From contig NC_056726.1 in NCBI RefSeq assembly GCF_019279795.1, forward strand, positions 1,137,849,882 through 1,137,913,881: 64,000 nucleotides of DNA, read 5' to 3'. Origin of the DNA: Protopterus annectens (lineage: Eukaryota; Chordata; Ceratodontiformes; Protopteridae). Both the position numbers and the translations under genes were made by a program. Of the stretch, positions 36,405 to 46,339 are shown piece after piece. Positions within the stretch are counted from its first letter, which is position 1. Every line of letters starts with the position of its first letter. The notes beneath the pieces are model-generated. The model searched no databases. It saw only the letters and a program-made list of their open reading frames with translations, and was not told where the DNA came from.

Positions 36405-37339
36405 TGCCTAAAAAGGCACTATGGGGTGGCAAGAGCCTTGGCCAGTATCCGAAGCCCAGTGGTGACAGGTGCAAGCCATCCCTTGCGACAACGTGGCTTG
36501 TCCAGCATATCATCCCAGGCTGACAGACATTGGATCCCCTAGAATGACACCAGTGATTAAGCCAATTGTTAAAACTGATCATTTTGTCTTTGTACTGAGG
36601 CATCATTCTTGGCGAAGGCAGGATGCTGCTCAGGGTCAGGGTCATACCAGTCTGGGCTACATAATCGGAGAGCTCCTCAATGTCTCTTTTCATGTAGTCC
36701 AGGGAGGTACGTCTCAGGTCATTCACCCGCATGGACAATGAGTGAATCATATTTGTACTTGCTTTGGAGTGACCTGAGTGCGTGTGTAATGTGGCGGATC
36801 CTAGCCCGCGATAGGCAGCTCACCGTTACCCTCTCCTTATTCAGCCTGGTAAGTGGAACATCGGTGTGTCTGACTATAGAGTCACCTATTACTAATGTCT
36901 CTGGCATAGTATTTTGCCTTAGGGGCTGTGAATGTGTGACACACCTGTTGCTTGAGGTATGTGTTGTAGGTGTTGTGTTTTGTGGGGTGTATTTCTGGGT
37001 GTCTGCTTTGGAGGCCTCTGTTGTTTTGGTAAGTTTTTACAAGAGCCTCCGAGTATGTCTTTGTGTTTTATGTGTTTGGTTTGCATTGGTGGTGGTTATA
37101 TGTGTGACTGGTTTTGCTTTGGGTGTGGGTACCATCTCTTCCTGACTGGTCTTGCCAGTCCTGAGTTGAGAGAGTTCAGCCTCCAGTCTGGCTATATAGT
37201 TGCATCTCTCACAAGTATATGTGTTAGTAGGAAGGAGGAGAGGGTTGTCTGTGTACATGAGACAATTGTAACATTGTCTTAAGATTCCCAGATTAACCAG
37301 CTGAACAAGAGAGGATGCTAGTGGTCTACCACTCGACAT
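36376..37339 (-). pseudogene. CR1 ORF1: zinc-finger and SGNH esterase protein
   Basis: Start ATG at 37339. The N-terminal frame (100 codons) has 'CYNC' and 'CERC' pairs (about residues 22-45) and then 'RLEAELSQLRTG', a short coiled-coil-like stretch. After a frameshift near 37030, the linker leads to 'LVIGDSIVRHTDVPLTRLNK' (frame from 36907), with the catalytic serine in GDS. A further shift near 36720 leads to 'NDLRRTSLDYMKRDIEELS' and 'ARDGLHLSPLGFGYW', with the Asp and His of the triad. This is the esterase-bearing ORF1 type of the CR1 clade, which binds RNA and forms the particle with ORF2. All three triad residues are kept, but two frameshifts block translation as given. Confidence 0.9.
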
Positions 37340-37645
37340 ACTAGAATATTTTAAGGAGTGTTGTGCCTTTAAGGGAAGTGGATATTCACAGGGGTAGTGG
37401 ATACCTGTAGTGCTTACTTTAGGGTAAGAGTGCTTGGTTTTTTTATGAGTGCTTGCTAAGGATAGAAGTTCCGAAAAACAAGTGCTGATATATACAGCTA
37501 GATAGACTGAATAGAGTTTCTAAGGGAAAAAGTGAAGAGCAGACTTGGCGGAGCCAAAAAAAGTTAAAACCTGTATAGAATAGTTTACATCTGTATAACC
37601 GCTGCTGCGCTAGGGGCCCGACCGCGCAAAAGCGCGCAAAAGTCA
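37340..37645 (-). promoter_or_regulatory. CR1 5' leader / internal promoter region
   Basis: It lies upstream of ORF1 and shares short blocks with the leader at 17972-18195. Its outer edge (about 37595-37640) is GC-rich with a direct GCGCAAAA doublet, in contrast to the AT-rich surroundings. CR1 5' UTRs act as internal promoters. Activity here is inferred only. Confidence 0.6.
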
Positions 37646-37909
37646 CACAGTATATAATAACTGTTTGATGATATTACTATATCCACACAGGAGCAGTGCA
37701 CAGCATTACGTACTGTATCACGTAGAAGCTACAACTGTCATGTCTTTGTGGTGTATGCACATTGAAATGCCCTCATCTGCTGTACATTACAGTGCTGCAA
37801 CTGTCCTCTTCCCTGTGTTCATTCATGCAAGTCATGTGTGGCACACGTTCCCTGAATAAATATTTATAATGCAGTCTATCTAGCCTTGCTGGTCAATGAT
37901 AAATATTAC

Positions 37910-38225
37910 CATAACTGTCAGCTGTACAGATTTTTGCAGAATGTCCATATTTTTTCCTCATATTTTTGGTACATTTTTCATAAAATTGTGGTTTTCTGAC
38001 CAATTAGTGCTGAATTTTTAAAGATCGAAGTTAGAAAATAATGACAGACATTTGAGTTTTAAACTTCATACCCTTCATATAATTCATGCTAATTCAAAAC
38101 CTGTTATTCTATTAACTTTTTATAATGCTGTAATAACAAATATTTAAGAAAATGTTCCTATTTTTGGACTTTTGTCCATCTTTTGTTTATGACTTTGTCC
38201 AGATTTCTTGCTCTAAGAGGTTATG
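37910..38225. mobile_element. hAT-like MITE (CATACCTCTCAAC family), decayed
   Basis: The left end CATAACTGTCAGCTGTACAG and right end AGAGGTTATG are degraded versions of the family TIR. Internal blocks 'ataatgacagacatttgag', 'acttcataccctt' and 'gacttttgtcca' recur in the copies at 60.5, 62.4 and 39.3-40.0 kb. There is no coding capacity. Confidence 0.6.
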
Positions 38226-38506
38226 TGGTATGTGCCTAACAGGTTTGCACAGTACTCTGCACTGACTACTACACTGTCCTATACAATGTTACAACTGTAT
38301 TCATTGTCTTACATTAAACCCTAGTAGGCATTGTGGCTGTCCTTGCAATCCAGCAGAAGCAGTTTGCCCATATATAAATGGGTTTACATGTCTGCAGCTG
38401 TTTGTACTCCTTTACATCAGTTCATGGCTGCCAGTACTCTTTCTAGCCAAGAAACCATGCTTGTATTCTTGTAAGTGTGATGAGCGGCATGAATATGTAA
38501 TTAGCA

Positions 38507-38847
38507 TAGGGTTGCCACCTTTTCAAATGCCCAAAGTGGGACATTTTTGGTACAAAAGTCAAATTTTGCAGGGCAAAATATACCCACAGCCAGTACAAAG
38601 GACAGAACTTTACTTTTTTGCCTAAATAAAAGCTTATTCTTGTAGCATTTTAGTTGCTTATTCTGTTTCTTATAACATTTAGGTGTTTCTGATACAGAAT
38701 AACTGTTTTATGCAACTATTACATAAAATATAGGAAATAAATGTGTCCTAAAACCTCAGGACATTTGTCATTTTTACAACTTTTTTTCAGGACACAACTG
38801 CCCAAAGAGGGACTGTCCCTCGCAAAGTGGGACAAGTGGTAACCCTA
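38507..38847. mobile_element. hAT-like MITE with perfect 8-bp target duplication
   Basis: 341 bp. Ends are TAGGGTTGCCACCTT and AAGTGGTAACCCTA, imperfect TIRs. The 8-mer AATTAGCA flanks it exactly on both sides (38499-38506 and 38848-38855). TIR type and duplication length fit hAT. Internally, 'cccaaagtgggac' near the left and 'gcaaagtgggac' near the right are also related. It is non-autonomous. Confidence 0.9.
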
Positions 38848-38881
38848 AATTAGCACTGCTGCTCATCACACAAACATGTAC

Positions 38882-39308
38882 ACTCTGTGGAGGCTTACCA
38901 GAAAGCCTACACAGAGTTTATTGAATCTCCAAGAATAGATTAACCCTTGGATTCAATAAACTCCATGCAGGAATAGTTCTATTCCTGCACAGAGTGAACC
39001 GTGTCCATTTACCCTTAGCTTTAACAGCAGCTCGCCTTGCATATTCATGAAGGTGCACTGCTGCTAAGGGTAAATGGACACGAACACTACTGAGTGCGGG
39101 GGGATGTTTAGGTAGTGCATGCAGATCTAATATGTCCCCTGCATTCATAAAGTGCCGTACGGCACTTTTTAAAAGCATTTCAGTTTCCGCAGACAATGAA
39201 ATCAAATAAAATGAGTAGTTATGTGTCCCCGGACATTGAAATGGGTAGGGGAGCAAGAAATCAATGCAGGGTGTGTATGACAGGCTCTGTCACACACCCC
39301 TTGCATTG
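38882..39308. repeat. Cluster of consecutive hairpins
   Basis: Six adjacent inverted repeats occur: 38882-38917 (15-bp arms, one mismatch), 38915-38962 (17-bp arms with a 2-nt bulge), 38966-38989 (perfect 11-bp arms, 2-nt loop), 39000-39082 (perfect 20-bp arms, 43-nt loop), 39149-39168 (perfect 20-bp palindrome AAAGTGCCGTACGGCACTTT) and 39262-39308 (about 21-bp arms with indels, 3-nt loop). The words CACAGAGT and GTGCCGTAC recur between hairpins. No coding is present. Confidence 0.9.
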
Positions 39309-39325
39309 TAAAAGTGCCGTACTGC

Positions 39326-39990
39326 CATAGCCCTCAACTGTACAGGTTTCCGCAGAATGCGTAGATGCCTGCCTCACATACCTCTCAATCTCCTAGAGCA
39401 AGAAAGCTGTACAAAGCCATAAATAATGGGGGTCAAAGGTACAAAAATAGGGACACTTTTGAAATATTGCACTTAAAAACCCGAAAAGTTGATAGAATAA
39501 AAGATTTGCATTAGCATGGATTTCTTGAAGGCTATGAAGACTGAAACCCAAATGTCTACCATTGTAATAGTGCCATACAGCTATACCCCTCAACTGTACA
39601 GGTTTCCACAGCATGGTCAGATGTCTGCCTCACATACCTCTCAAACTCCTAGAGCAAGAAAGCTGTACAAAGCCATAAATAATGGGGGGACAAAGGCATA
39701 AAAATAGGGACACTTTTTAAATATTGCACTTACAAACCCGGAAAGTTGATAGAATGAAAGGTTTGCATTAGCAGGGATTTCCTGAAGGGTATGACGTCTG
39801 AAACCTAAATGTCTGTCAATATGTTCTGACTTAAACCTCAAGTGATTTGCCAATGATTTGCTAGAAAACCAGTCACACTTCTTAAGTTTGTATGAGCAAT
39901 AATTAAAATCTTTCCCTATGTGTCCCTTTACAATTTCCCTTACTGTGACTGACAAGGAGTACACATGCATGTAAATAAAGTGGGTTTATT
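39326..39990. mobile_element. Tandem/nested copies of the CATACCTCTCAAC MITE family
   Basis: Family ends CATAGCCCTCAACTGTAC (39326) and CATACCTCTCAA (39377) are followed by 'agagcaagaaagctgtacaa'. The block then repeats about 245 bp later, with 'tatacccctcaactgtacag' near 39584 and 'catacctctcaaactcc' near 39632. The last copy runs on to about 39990 with 'gtgatttgccaatgatttgc', which matches the copy at 62.5 kb. So at least two partial units are in tandem. Confidence 0.7.
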
Positions 39991-40127
39991 ATATTTTTAT
40001 TTTTACCATCCTAAGGTATGTTTAAGTGTAGCTGAGCAGGTGTGCATTTTCTGGCCTTCTGTTCAGCATTGCTTAAACATCAAATAGGAGATAAATAACA
40101 ATATATAGCTAAAATCTTTATGCTGAG

Positions 40128-40250
40128 ACAGCATAGTGGTTAGAGTTCTGGCTTTATAGGTAGCCATTCATGGTTTGAGTACCAAAACAGACACTTTATA
40201 TTTACATGGGAAAGCAGTGTTAAAATTATCTTAATTTTAAATTATGTAGT
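40128..40250 (+). repeat. tRNA-like SINE fragment
   Basis: GCATAGTGGTTAGAGTTCTG at 40131-40150 (A box) and GGTTTGAGTACC at 40172-40183 (B box) have normal tRNA-head spacing. The 3' limit is not defined. Confidence 0.5.
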
Positions 40251-40718
40251 AATTGATGTTTGTTAGCCAGGGTGGTGTAGCTGATCTAAAATGTAAGTGT
40301 GAGTGCATATAACATGTGCAATCACCCAAGTATACACAAGTGTCCCATACAATATAGACACCCCATGTTAATGTAATGAAAGTACATAGAGGGATGTCAT
40401 GTAAAGTAAATAATATACACTGACTAATATGTCAGTAATGATTAATTAAGTCATTATCCTGATATTTTTTAAATGAAAAGTGAGCAATGCTAAGCAGCAG
40501 TCAGCTCAGCTAAACAAATTTGCTCACTGTTAAGCAATGTTGACCAATTACCCTTTAAGCACTGTTCAACCCAGCTTAGTGGGTTTGCTCACTGCTTAGC
40601 TGAGCTCAGCATTGTCAAAAATGGTCCAATGACAGCAAAGGGTGGGAATGTGGCCTTATTTAAACCATGCAGGCAGGAATACAGCCATAATGTCTTGTAG
40701 TTTGATATCTGCAGGAAC

Positions 40719-41042
40719 ATGTCTGGTGTTGGAGATGGAGCACACTTTCAGGCACAGTTCTGGGGTATCCTGAAGTCCAGGGTCATGGCTGAACTCCTCA
40801 TAGAACACCATGATGACAGACTGCTGCAGGGCCAGTACCAGGGCTCTCAGTGCAAAGCGGAGGCGTGGGACCATCTGCCATGTGACCTCACCAGTGCCAA
40901 TGGAATCCCCTGAACTGTTGAGCAAGCATGACATCATTATGCTGAACTAAAGCGGGAGCTCTTGGCCCAATGGATCCAAGATGCTCGGGACCAGTATGCT
41001 CCACCAGTTTTTAAGTATCCCAGATATAGCTGTACCAAATTC
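40719..41042 (+). pseudogene. Myb/SANT-like DNA-binding domain of a transposon
   Basis: The frame from ATG 40719 encodes 'LLIEHHDDRLLQGQYQGSQC' and 'KAEAWDHLPCDLTSANGIP'. After TGA (40911-40913) it reads 'TVEQA', another TGA, and 'HHYAELKRELLAQWIQDARD'. Spaced tryptophan/aromatic residues and the 'RTVEQ.RHHY.ELK' pattern fit the Myb/SANT-like (Myb_DNA-bind_5) helix-turn-helix used as accessory protein by Harbinger-type transposons. Both TGAs stand where CGA (Arg) is expected, so they are likely CpG methylation decay. The frame ends with TAG near 41042. It is a pseudogene. The domain call is from pattern recognition only. Confidence 0.6.
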
Positions 41043-41625
41043 TAGCCTGAGTATGTGATAGATAGGTATGCATAGTGTTTGTTTCTCAACCCTACAGCTG
41101 CAGAAGGGAGGGCTATGAACATTGAGGCCCATGCTGACAGACCGACAAGGATGTTCCAACAGGCTGGTGAGTACAGATCTATCTTGCAGTATATAGTGCC
41201 ATAAAGTAGAAGGAGTACATTGTTTACTGCCAGTAGGTATACTGTGTACTGTGTCCAATGAATAAAACTTGTTTGTCACACTAACACTTATCCACAGGAT
41301 GTCCATTAATAAAAGTGTAATTTCACTGTAATAAAAATTTACAAGAAACTGTTGTATTTACTCTGGTATGTTGTAGAAATAGAATGTGTACAGGTTCTTT
41401 ACAGCAAATATGACATTGACAGCATGAAATAACTGAGGATGTTCTGGGAAACAGCTAGTATGCATTGCAGTCTTGTGTTAACCTTTGCTTTCCAGTTTGT
41501 ATTATTTCAAAGGAGTAATATACAGTACAATCACCATCTGCCATGCATGCATTTCAGGATTACAAGGTCAGACTGTCCAACCCAGAGAATATTAGTCAGA
41601 AATCAGTCAAACAAGCAATAGCAGT

Positions 41626-41720
41626 TCCCCAGTAGCTCAGTGTGATGGAAAATAGCATTGGTGTTCATTTTAGCACAACCAGACATGGTTTGCATCCAGG
41701 GAGTGGTACTGACATGTGTG
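41626..41720 (+). repeat. tRNA-like SINE fragment
   Basis: CAGTAGCTCAGTGTG at 41630-41644 and GGTTTGCATCC at 41687-41697 form an A/B box pair. It lies within the Myb-gene relic and may be a later insertion. Confidence 0.45.
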
Positions 41721-43609
41721 CATATATACACAATAGAGACCCTGAATGTTTGTAGAAACAGTCAGAAAGTGTTAACAGATATTTTCCCCACAGGTAAAGA
41801 AATGTGTATAGTAGCTGTATGAATGGAATACTAATACACTGTGTATAACTGTTCCACTGTCTGCATATGCCTGCAAATGACAGCAGGATAGGTACATACA
41901 TCATGCCCTTTCCCCGATACATGTCTCTCAAATGTCACACTGTCAAAGCTAGTGGCCACTGCTGCCAATAACCTTGTACACAGATAGGAATCCAGGGAAG
42001 TATGCCAGTAGCAGGCACACACAACAGCAGTGCAGTGTACCCTTTATTTGTCAGATATGTTACCCTGATATGTACAACCCCCCTCTAGTAATGTACCCAT
42101 AGTTGTCACAGTCTGTCCTATACCATTACAGGATGACAATTTAACATGCATGTATGTACTACACAAGCTATGGGCCATAGGTAGATGTAAAAGGAGGGCA
42201 GACATCTAGAGTATTAAGCAGAACTCTTGTGAAAAATAGAAGCCTATGCGTTTGTTAATGGACTTTTCTTCTCTCCCCCACCCCTCCTCTGCATCACTAA
42301 TTATTATTCAAATAATATTGGTATGTTTTTCTCAAAACCTAATATTAGGACATGTGTTCCATTATTGGTCATATAATTAATTGTTTGCATGTTAACATAC
42401 CTTGTTCAAATACCATTGTTTGTGGCCTGTTGCCGTCATTGTTACTGGCATGTTGTTACAATGCTGTTGTTCCATTTATGCATGTGTTCTGTTTGATATG
42501 CAACTGTTTCAAATCTGTTGTTTTGGATTAATTGGAAAACCCATGTATGCTGTTAAAACTAATACTGAAATGTTTTGTTCATGAGTAACCAATATATATT
42601 GGAAAACTTCAACACCATAGCACATTTGGGAAGGCCAATCCTGGCAGATCTGCCTGTCCCACCCCATCTGGCTATGGCACCAAGCCCCAGCATATCTGGG
42701 ACCCAACCAAGAACATCCTCCTCTGCTGGTCCTGCACCACCTTTGGGTGGAACCACCTCAGGGGGCAGGTGCAGAGAGGAGCCCATCACCCACAGAATGT
42801 CAGGGCCACCTGGCACACCTTGAGGGGCTGGCTGCACCTCTTGTCCAGCCCCCAACACAGCAACCTTCGGGGCCGTGAAGGTGCAGTGGTGATTGCCTAT
42901 GGGTTGGGACCTCAGTCACACTGTATCCATTTGGGGGCTCATGGGCCTCTGATTCACAACCACCTTCCCCGTCCAAGGTGTTTAACACCCTCATGTGTCA
43001 TATACCACCCCTGTCTGCTGTCTTGTGTGTCTTGTCTGTCTGGAAATGCTACATATTCTACCCAACCTACCTCCCCAAACATACCTACAGCCCTTCCCCA
43101 ACACTCTCACGTAAAATAAAAAAAAGGGCATTTGTCCCACAAAAATGTCATTGGCTCATATATAGCTCTACATTTCATACCCATGTACAGTGAAATTAGT
43201 CAATCTACCAACACATTAGTCGACAAATGTCTGTCGCCAACACCCATCCCTGTGCGGTGTGAGGCTGTAAATTCCAAATTCTACAAATTATTCACAGATG
43301 TTGCTGCAGAAGATATGTAGAGTTATGGTCCTTTCCTACACCCGTCCTGCACATCCCTAGTTGGTTTTCCTAATCTTTTACCCCCTGCTTGCCCCATTTC
43401 ACTATTTTCCTATCACCCTTTTTTTCTTTAATAAAAATTAGCGTGGGTGTATGCAGGAGCAAGTGGTTTTAAGTGAAGCTAAGAGGGCTTAACTGGCTCT
43501 TAGCATCACTCAACTCCATGCAAAGCCATGCAAACCCACTTAGACCTGCTTAAAAGTGCCTTAATCACTCTGTCTCTATCTGCCCTTGTTCTGGCCAGCA
43601 AAAAAATAA

Positions 43610-43715
43610 TTAGCCCTGCCAAATTTTGAACTTAGGATGCCATGCATTACAATCACAGCAACATACCTCGACTCCATCTGAGCTGTAGCAACTTCTAATG
43701 TTTTTACAAACATAT
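43610..43715 (-). repeat. tRNA-like SINE fragment, minus strand
   Basis: On the minus strand, CAGCTCAGATGGAG (about 43670-43683) and AAGTTCAAAATTTGG (about 43618-43632) are in tRNA-head order and spacing. The rest is unclear. Confidence 0.4.
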
Positions 43716-43765
43716 CAAGCACTACAATCATTTAACATAAGGGAAAATATATATCAGTAGTACTC

Positions 43766-43768
<3 letters not shown>

Positions 43769-43816
<48 letters not shown>
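43769..43816. repeat. (AT)n microsatellite
   Basis: A pure TA run of 24 units. Confidence 0.98.
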
Positions 43817-43818
<2 letters not shown>

Positions 43819-43953
43819 AGCCACTAATGACGCTATTGTGATGAAACTGGTCTGTGGTGCAGACTGCAGTCTAAATAAAGAATATTATTTGCTTTACTGC
43901 CTGGCTTTATGCTGTTTTTGTGCTGGAGGTTCGTTTTTGGAGAGCTATATGTA

Positions 43954-43956
<3 letters not shown>

Positions 43957-44016
<60 letters not shown>
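43957..44016. repeat. (AT)n microsatellite, left of MITE copy C
   Basis: A pure AT run of about 30 units, preceded by 'ctatatgtatga'. Confidence 0.98.
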
Positions 44017-44518
<502 letters not shown>

Positions 44519-44520
44519 TA

Positions 44521-44875
44521 ACCAACCTCTTACTGTAAGACATCTGCAAAAAGTCTGACAAAGCAGGGGGATAAAGGGCAAACAATAGTGACATGTTTGA
44601 AATATGGTTGTTATACACGTAGAAGTTTGCTAGAGTAGCATGGTTTGATTTAACATATAATTCCTGATATATTCCAAGTCTGAAACACAAATGAATGTCA
44701 TTATTTACTGATGTCAGTGCACACATCAACCTCTGTGGCTCAAGGGAATAAGGCAGGTAAGTTGTACATCATCCCAGTGATTTGTCAGAAACTGACAACT
44801 CTTATGAAGAACAGACCAAACATATGAGACATGCATCTGGACAGTGTCTAGACATCTGGACAGTGGGGAGGTATG
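44521..44875. mobile_element. hAT-like MITE (CATACCTCTCAAC family), decayed
   Basis: The left end 'aaccaacctcttactgtaag' is degraded. The right end GTGGGGAGGTATG is clear. Internal 'gtctgaaacacaaatgaatg' and 'tttgtcagaaactgacaac' match the family body. Confidence 0.6.
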
Positions 44876-45574
44876 GCTGCAGTCATGTAACAGAAGAGAA
44901 AAAACAGTGAGAGCTGCCAACCATTTAACCCAGCATCTTATAAACCACAGTAAGACCAACACAGCACTACCCCAAATCAGCTCTGGGGAATTACCTATGT
45001 ATTTCCAAATATATCATGCACTACAGGGATGGAACTGTAGGAAAAAGCAGTTATTGGTGAGAAAATGTCCACCCACAACCATTTGCACTACAGTCACAGC
45101 AACATCCAGTACCCCAAATAAACTCTAAAGTAGAACAACTGTTTGAACAAACATATCCTGATTGCCAGTTACACACTACTCTGACATATACTGCCCAACT
45201 CACAGTCTACTGGGAATCCTGAGGTGTTACAGGACATTTCTCAGTCTGCCCCTACAAACGTATACACCTGATAGACCACCAGCAACTGTAGCAGCATGCA
45301 CAGTCAAATAGAAAAGGATCTATGAAACTCACATCTGCTACTCTCCCCACTCAGCCTAACAAACATTTGCACACAACACTGCTACACATTCTTGGCAGTC
45401 TGTTAACAATGGCCAGACATACACAACTCTCAGCTGTACAGATTTCCTCAGAATGTTCAGGGTGTGGGACCATATTTATGGCCACTGCCACATACGACAT
45501 ATAGGAGTCTGCTAAGTCACTGGGACAATACCAGGAGTGCAGTCACTGAATACTGGATCACTTCTGTGTCTCTG

Positions 45575-45692
45575 CTCATCAGTGGCACAGGAAAATAACT
45601 TTCTTGGGTGGCGTAAGCCAGGGAACCTTGTTGGCTAGGCTTGCATAGGCCCTTGGGCCGATAGCCTAGTACCTAAATATGAACCTATGAAC
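45575..45692 (+). mobile_element. CR1 3' end fragment, plus strand
   Basis: It contains 'ggcacaggaaaataactttc', then 'gttggctaggcttgcatagg' and 'gccgatagcctagtacc', and the tail TATGAACCTATGAACC. These match the 3' UTR and 8-mer tail of the element at 14.1 kb in reverse complement. It is 5'-truncated to about 118 bp. Confidence 0.85.
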
Positions 45693-46006
45693 CATACCTC
45701 TGAACCTTTTACTGCAAGACATCTGAACAAAGCATGACCTACTTGGGGAAGAGGGGGCCAAAAAGAGGGTCATATCTCACATAATGGTGTTACAAACTGA
45801 AACAGTTGCTGGTGTTACAGGGTTTGTTGTAACATAACATCCCTGAAGGATATGATATCTGAAACACTAATGGATGTCAACATTTATTGACTACAATCCT
45901 CACATTATCCTACTGATTTCACAGCAACAGACATTGTCTGAGGAACAGACCAAACACAGGCAAACCTCTGGGCAGTCTGTGGACATCTGGACAGTTGAGA
46001 AGTGTG
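45693..46006. mobile_element. hAT-like MITE (CATACCTCTCAAC family)
   Basis: It starts CATACCTCTGAAC directly at the CR1 tail and ends GTTGAGAAGTGTG. The body resembles the copy at 44.5 kb ('cagaccaaacacagg', 'ggacatctggacagt'). No target duplication is recognisable. Confidence 0.65.
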
Positions 46007-46339
46007 AAAGACATATCACTGTCATATGTCAACTCATGCAAACAATTCATGTCCAGACAAAGCCTGTACCCAATTCTGGAGCTTTGTCTCACATGTTGTT
46101 GGACTGTCTCCACATGTCTTATCCTGACTGGTATTTCCACCTACTGTCTATGAAGCTGTAGGCCCCGCACCTCCATAGTCTCCTCCACACAGGGAAGGAA
46201 AAGGTGCAAGGCCCACATAAATGACTTAACTCATTCACTCAGGAGCAGCTCAGAAAATGCTGCCTGCTTACTTCCACCATAGGAACAAAAGTGCATCCTA
46301 AGCTCATTTTCAGATAATCCATTTGTAATGCCATATACA
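46007..46339. other. Unassigned DNA
   Basis: No recognised feature. It leads into the tandem array without a sharp border. Confidence 0.35.

Larger units (their letters stand above)
33411..37645 (-). mobile_element. CR1 LINE, near full length (element 2)
   Basis: About 4.2 kb on the minus strand: 5' leader (37340-37645), ORF1, ORF2, 3' UTR, and a tail of ACTATGAA-type 8-mers (33411-33436 on plus as TTTCATAG repeats). The 3' UTR segment 'ctaggcta..gcc' and the 5' leader both match the element at 14.1-18.2 kb, so the boundaries are supported from both sides. Only a handful of indels interrupt the ORFs. It is the youngest-looking mobile element in the window. Confidence 0.95.
40480..43565 (+). 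mobile_element. Relic of a DNA transposon with Myb-like gene, copy 2
   Basis: Subterminal inverted similarity is visible. The left side (40560-40615) has 'cttagtgggtttgctcactg', and the reverse complement of the right side (43500-43560) has 'ctaagtgggtttgcatgg'. Both ends also carry several AGCTTAG/CTAAG-type short inverted words. Inside are a Myb/SANT-type coding exon (40719-41040), a second exon-like piece (about 41098-41165, followed by gtgagtacag), the Pro/Ser-rich part (42620-42830) and a 3' region shared with 27.8-28.3 kb. No transposase was found. Harbinger is the likely superfamily. Confidence 0.6.

Noticed and set aside
36609..37145. 178-codon plus-strand open frame
   Set aside because: It is antisense to the CR1 ORF1 on the minus strand. 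The minus strand shows catalytic motifs and the plus strand none.
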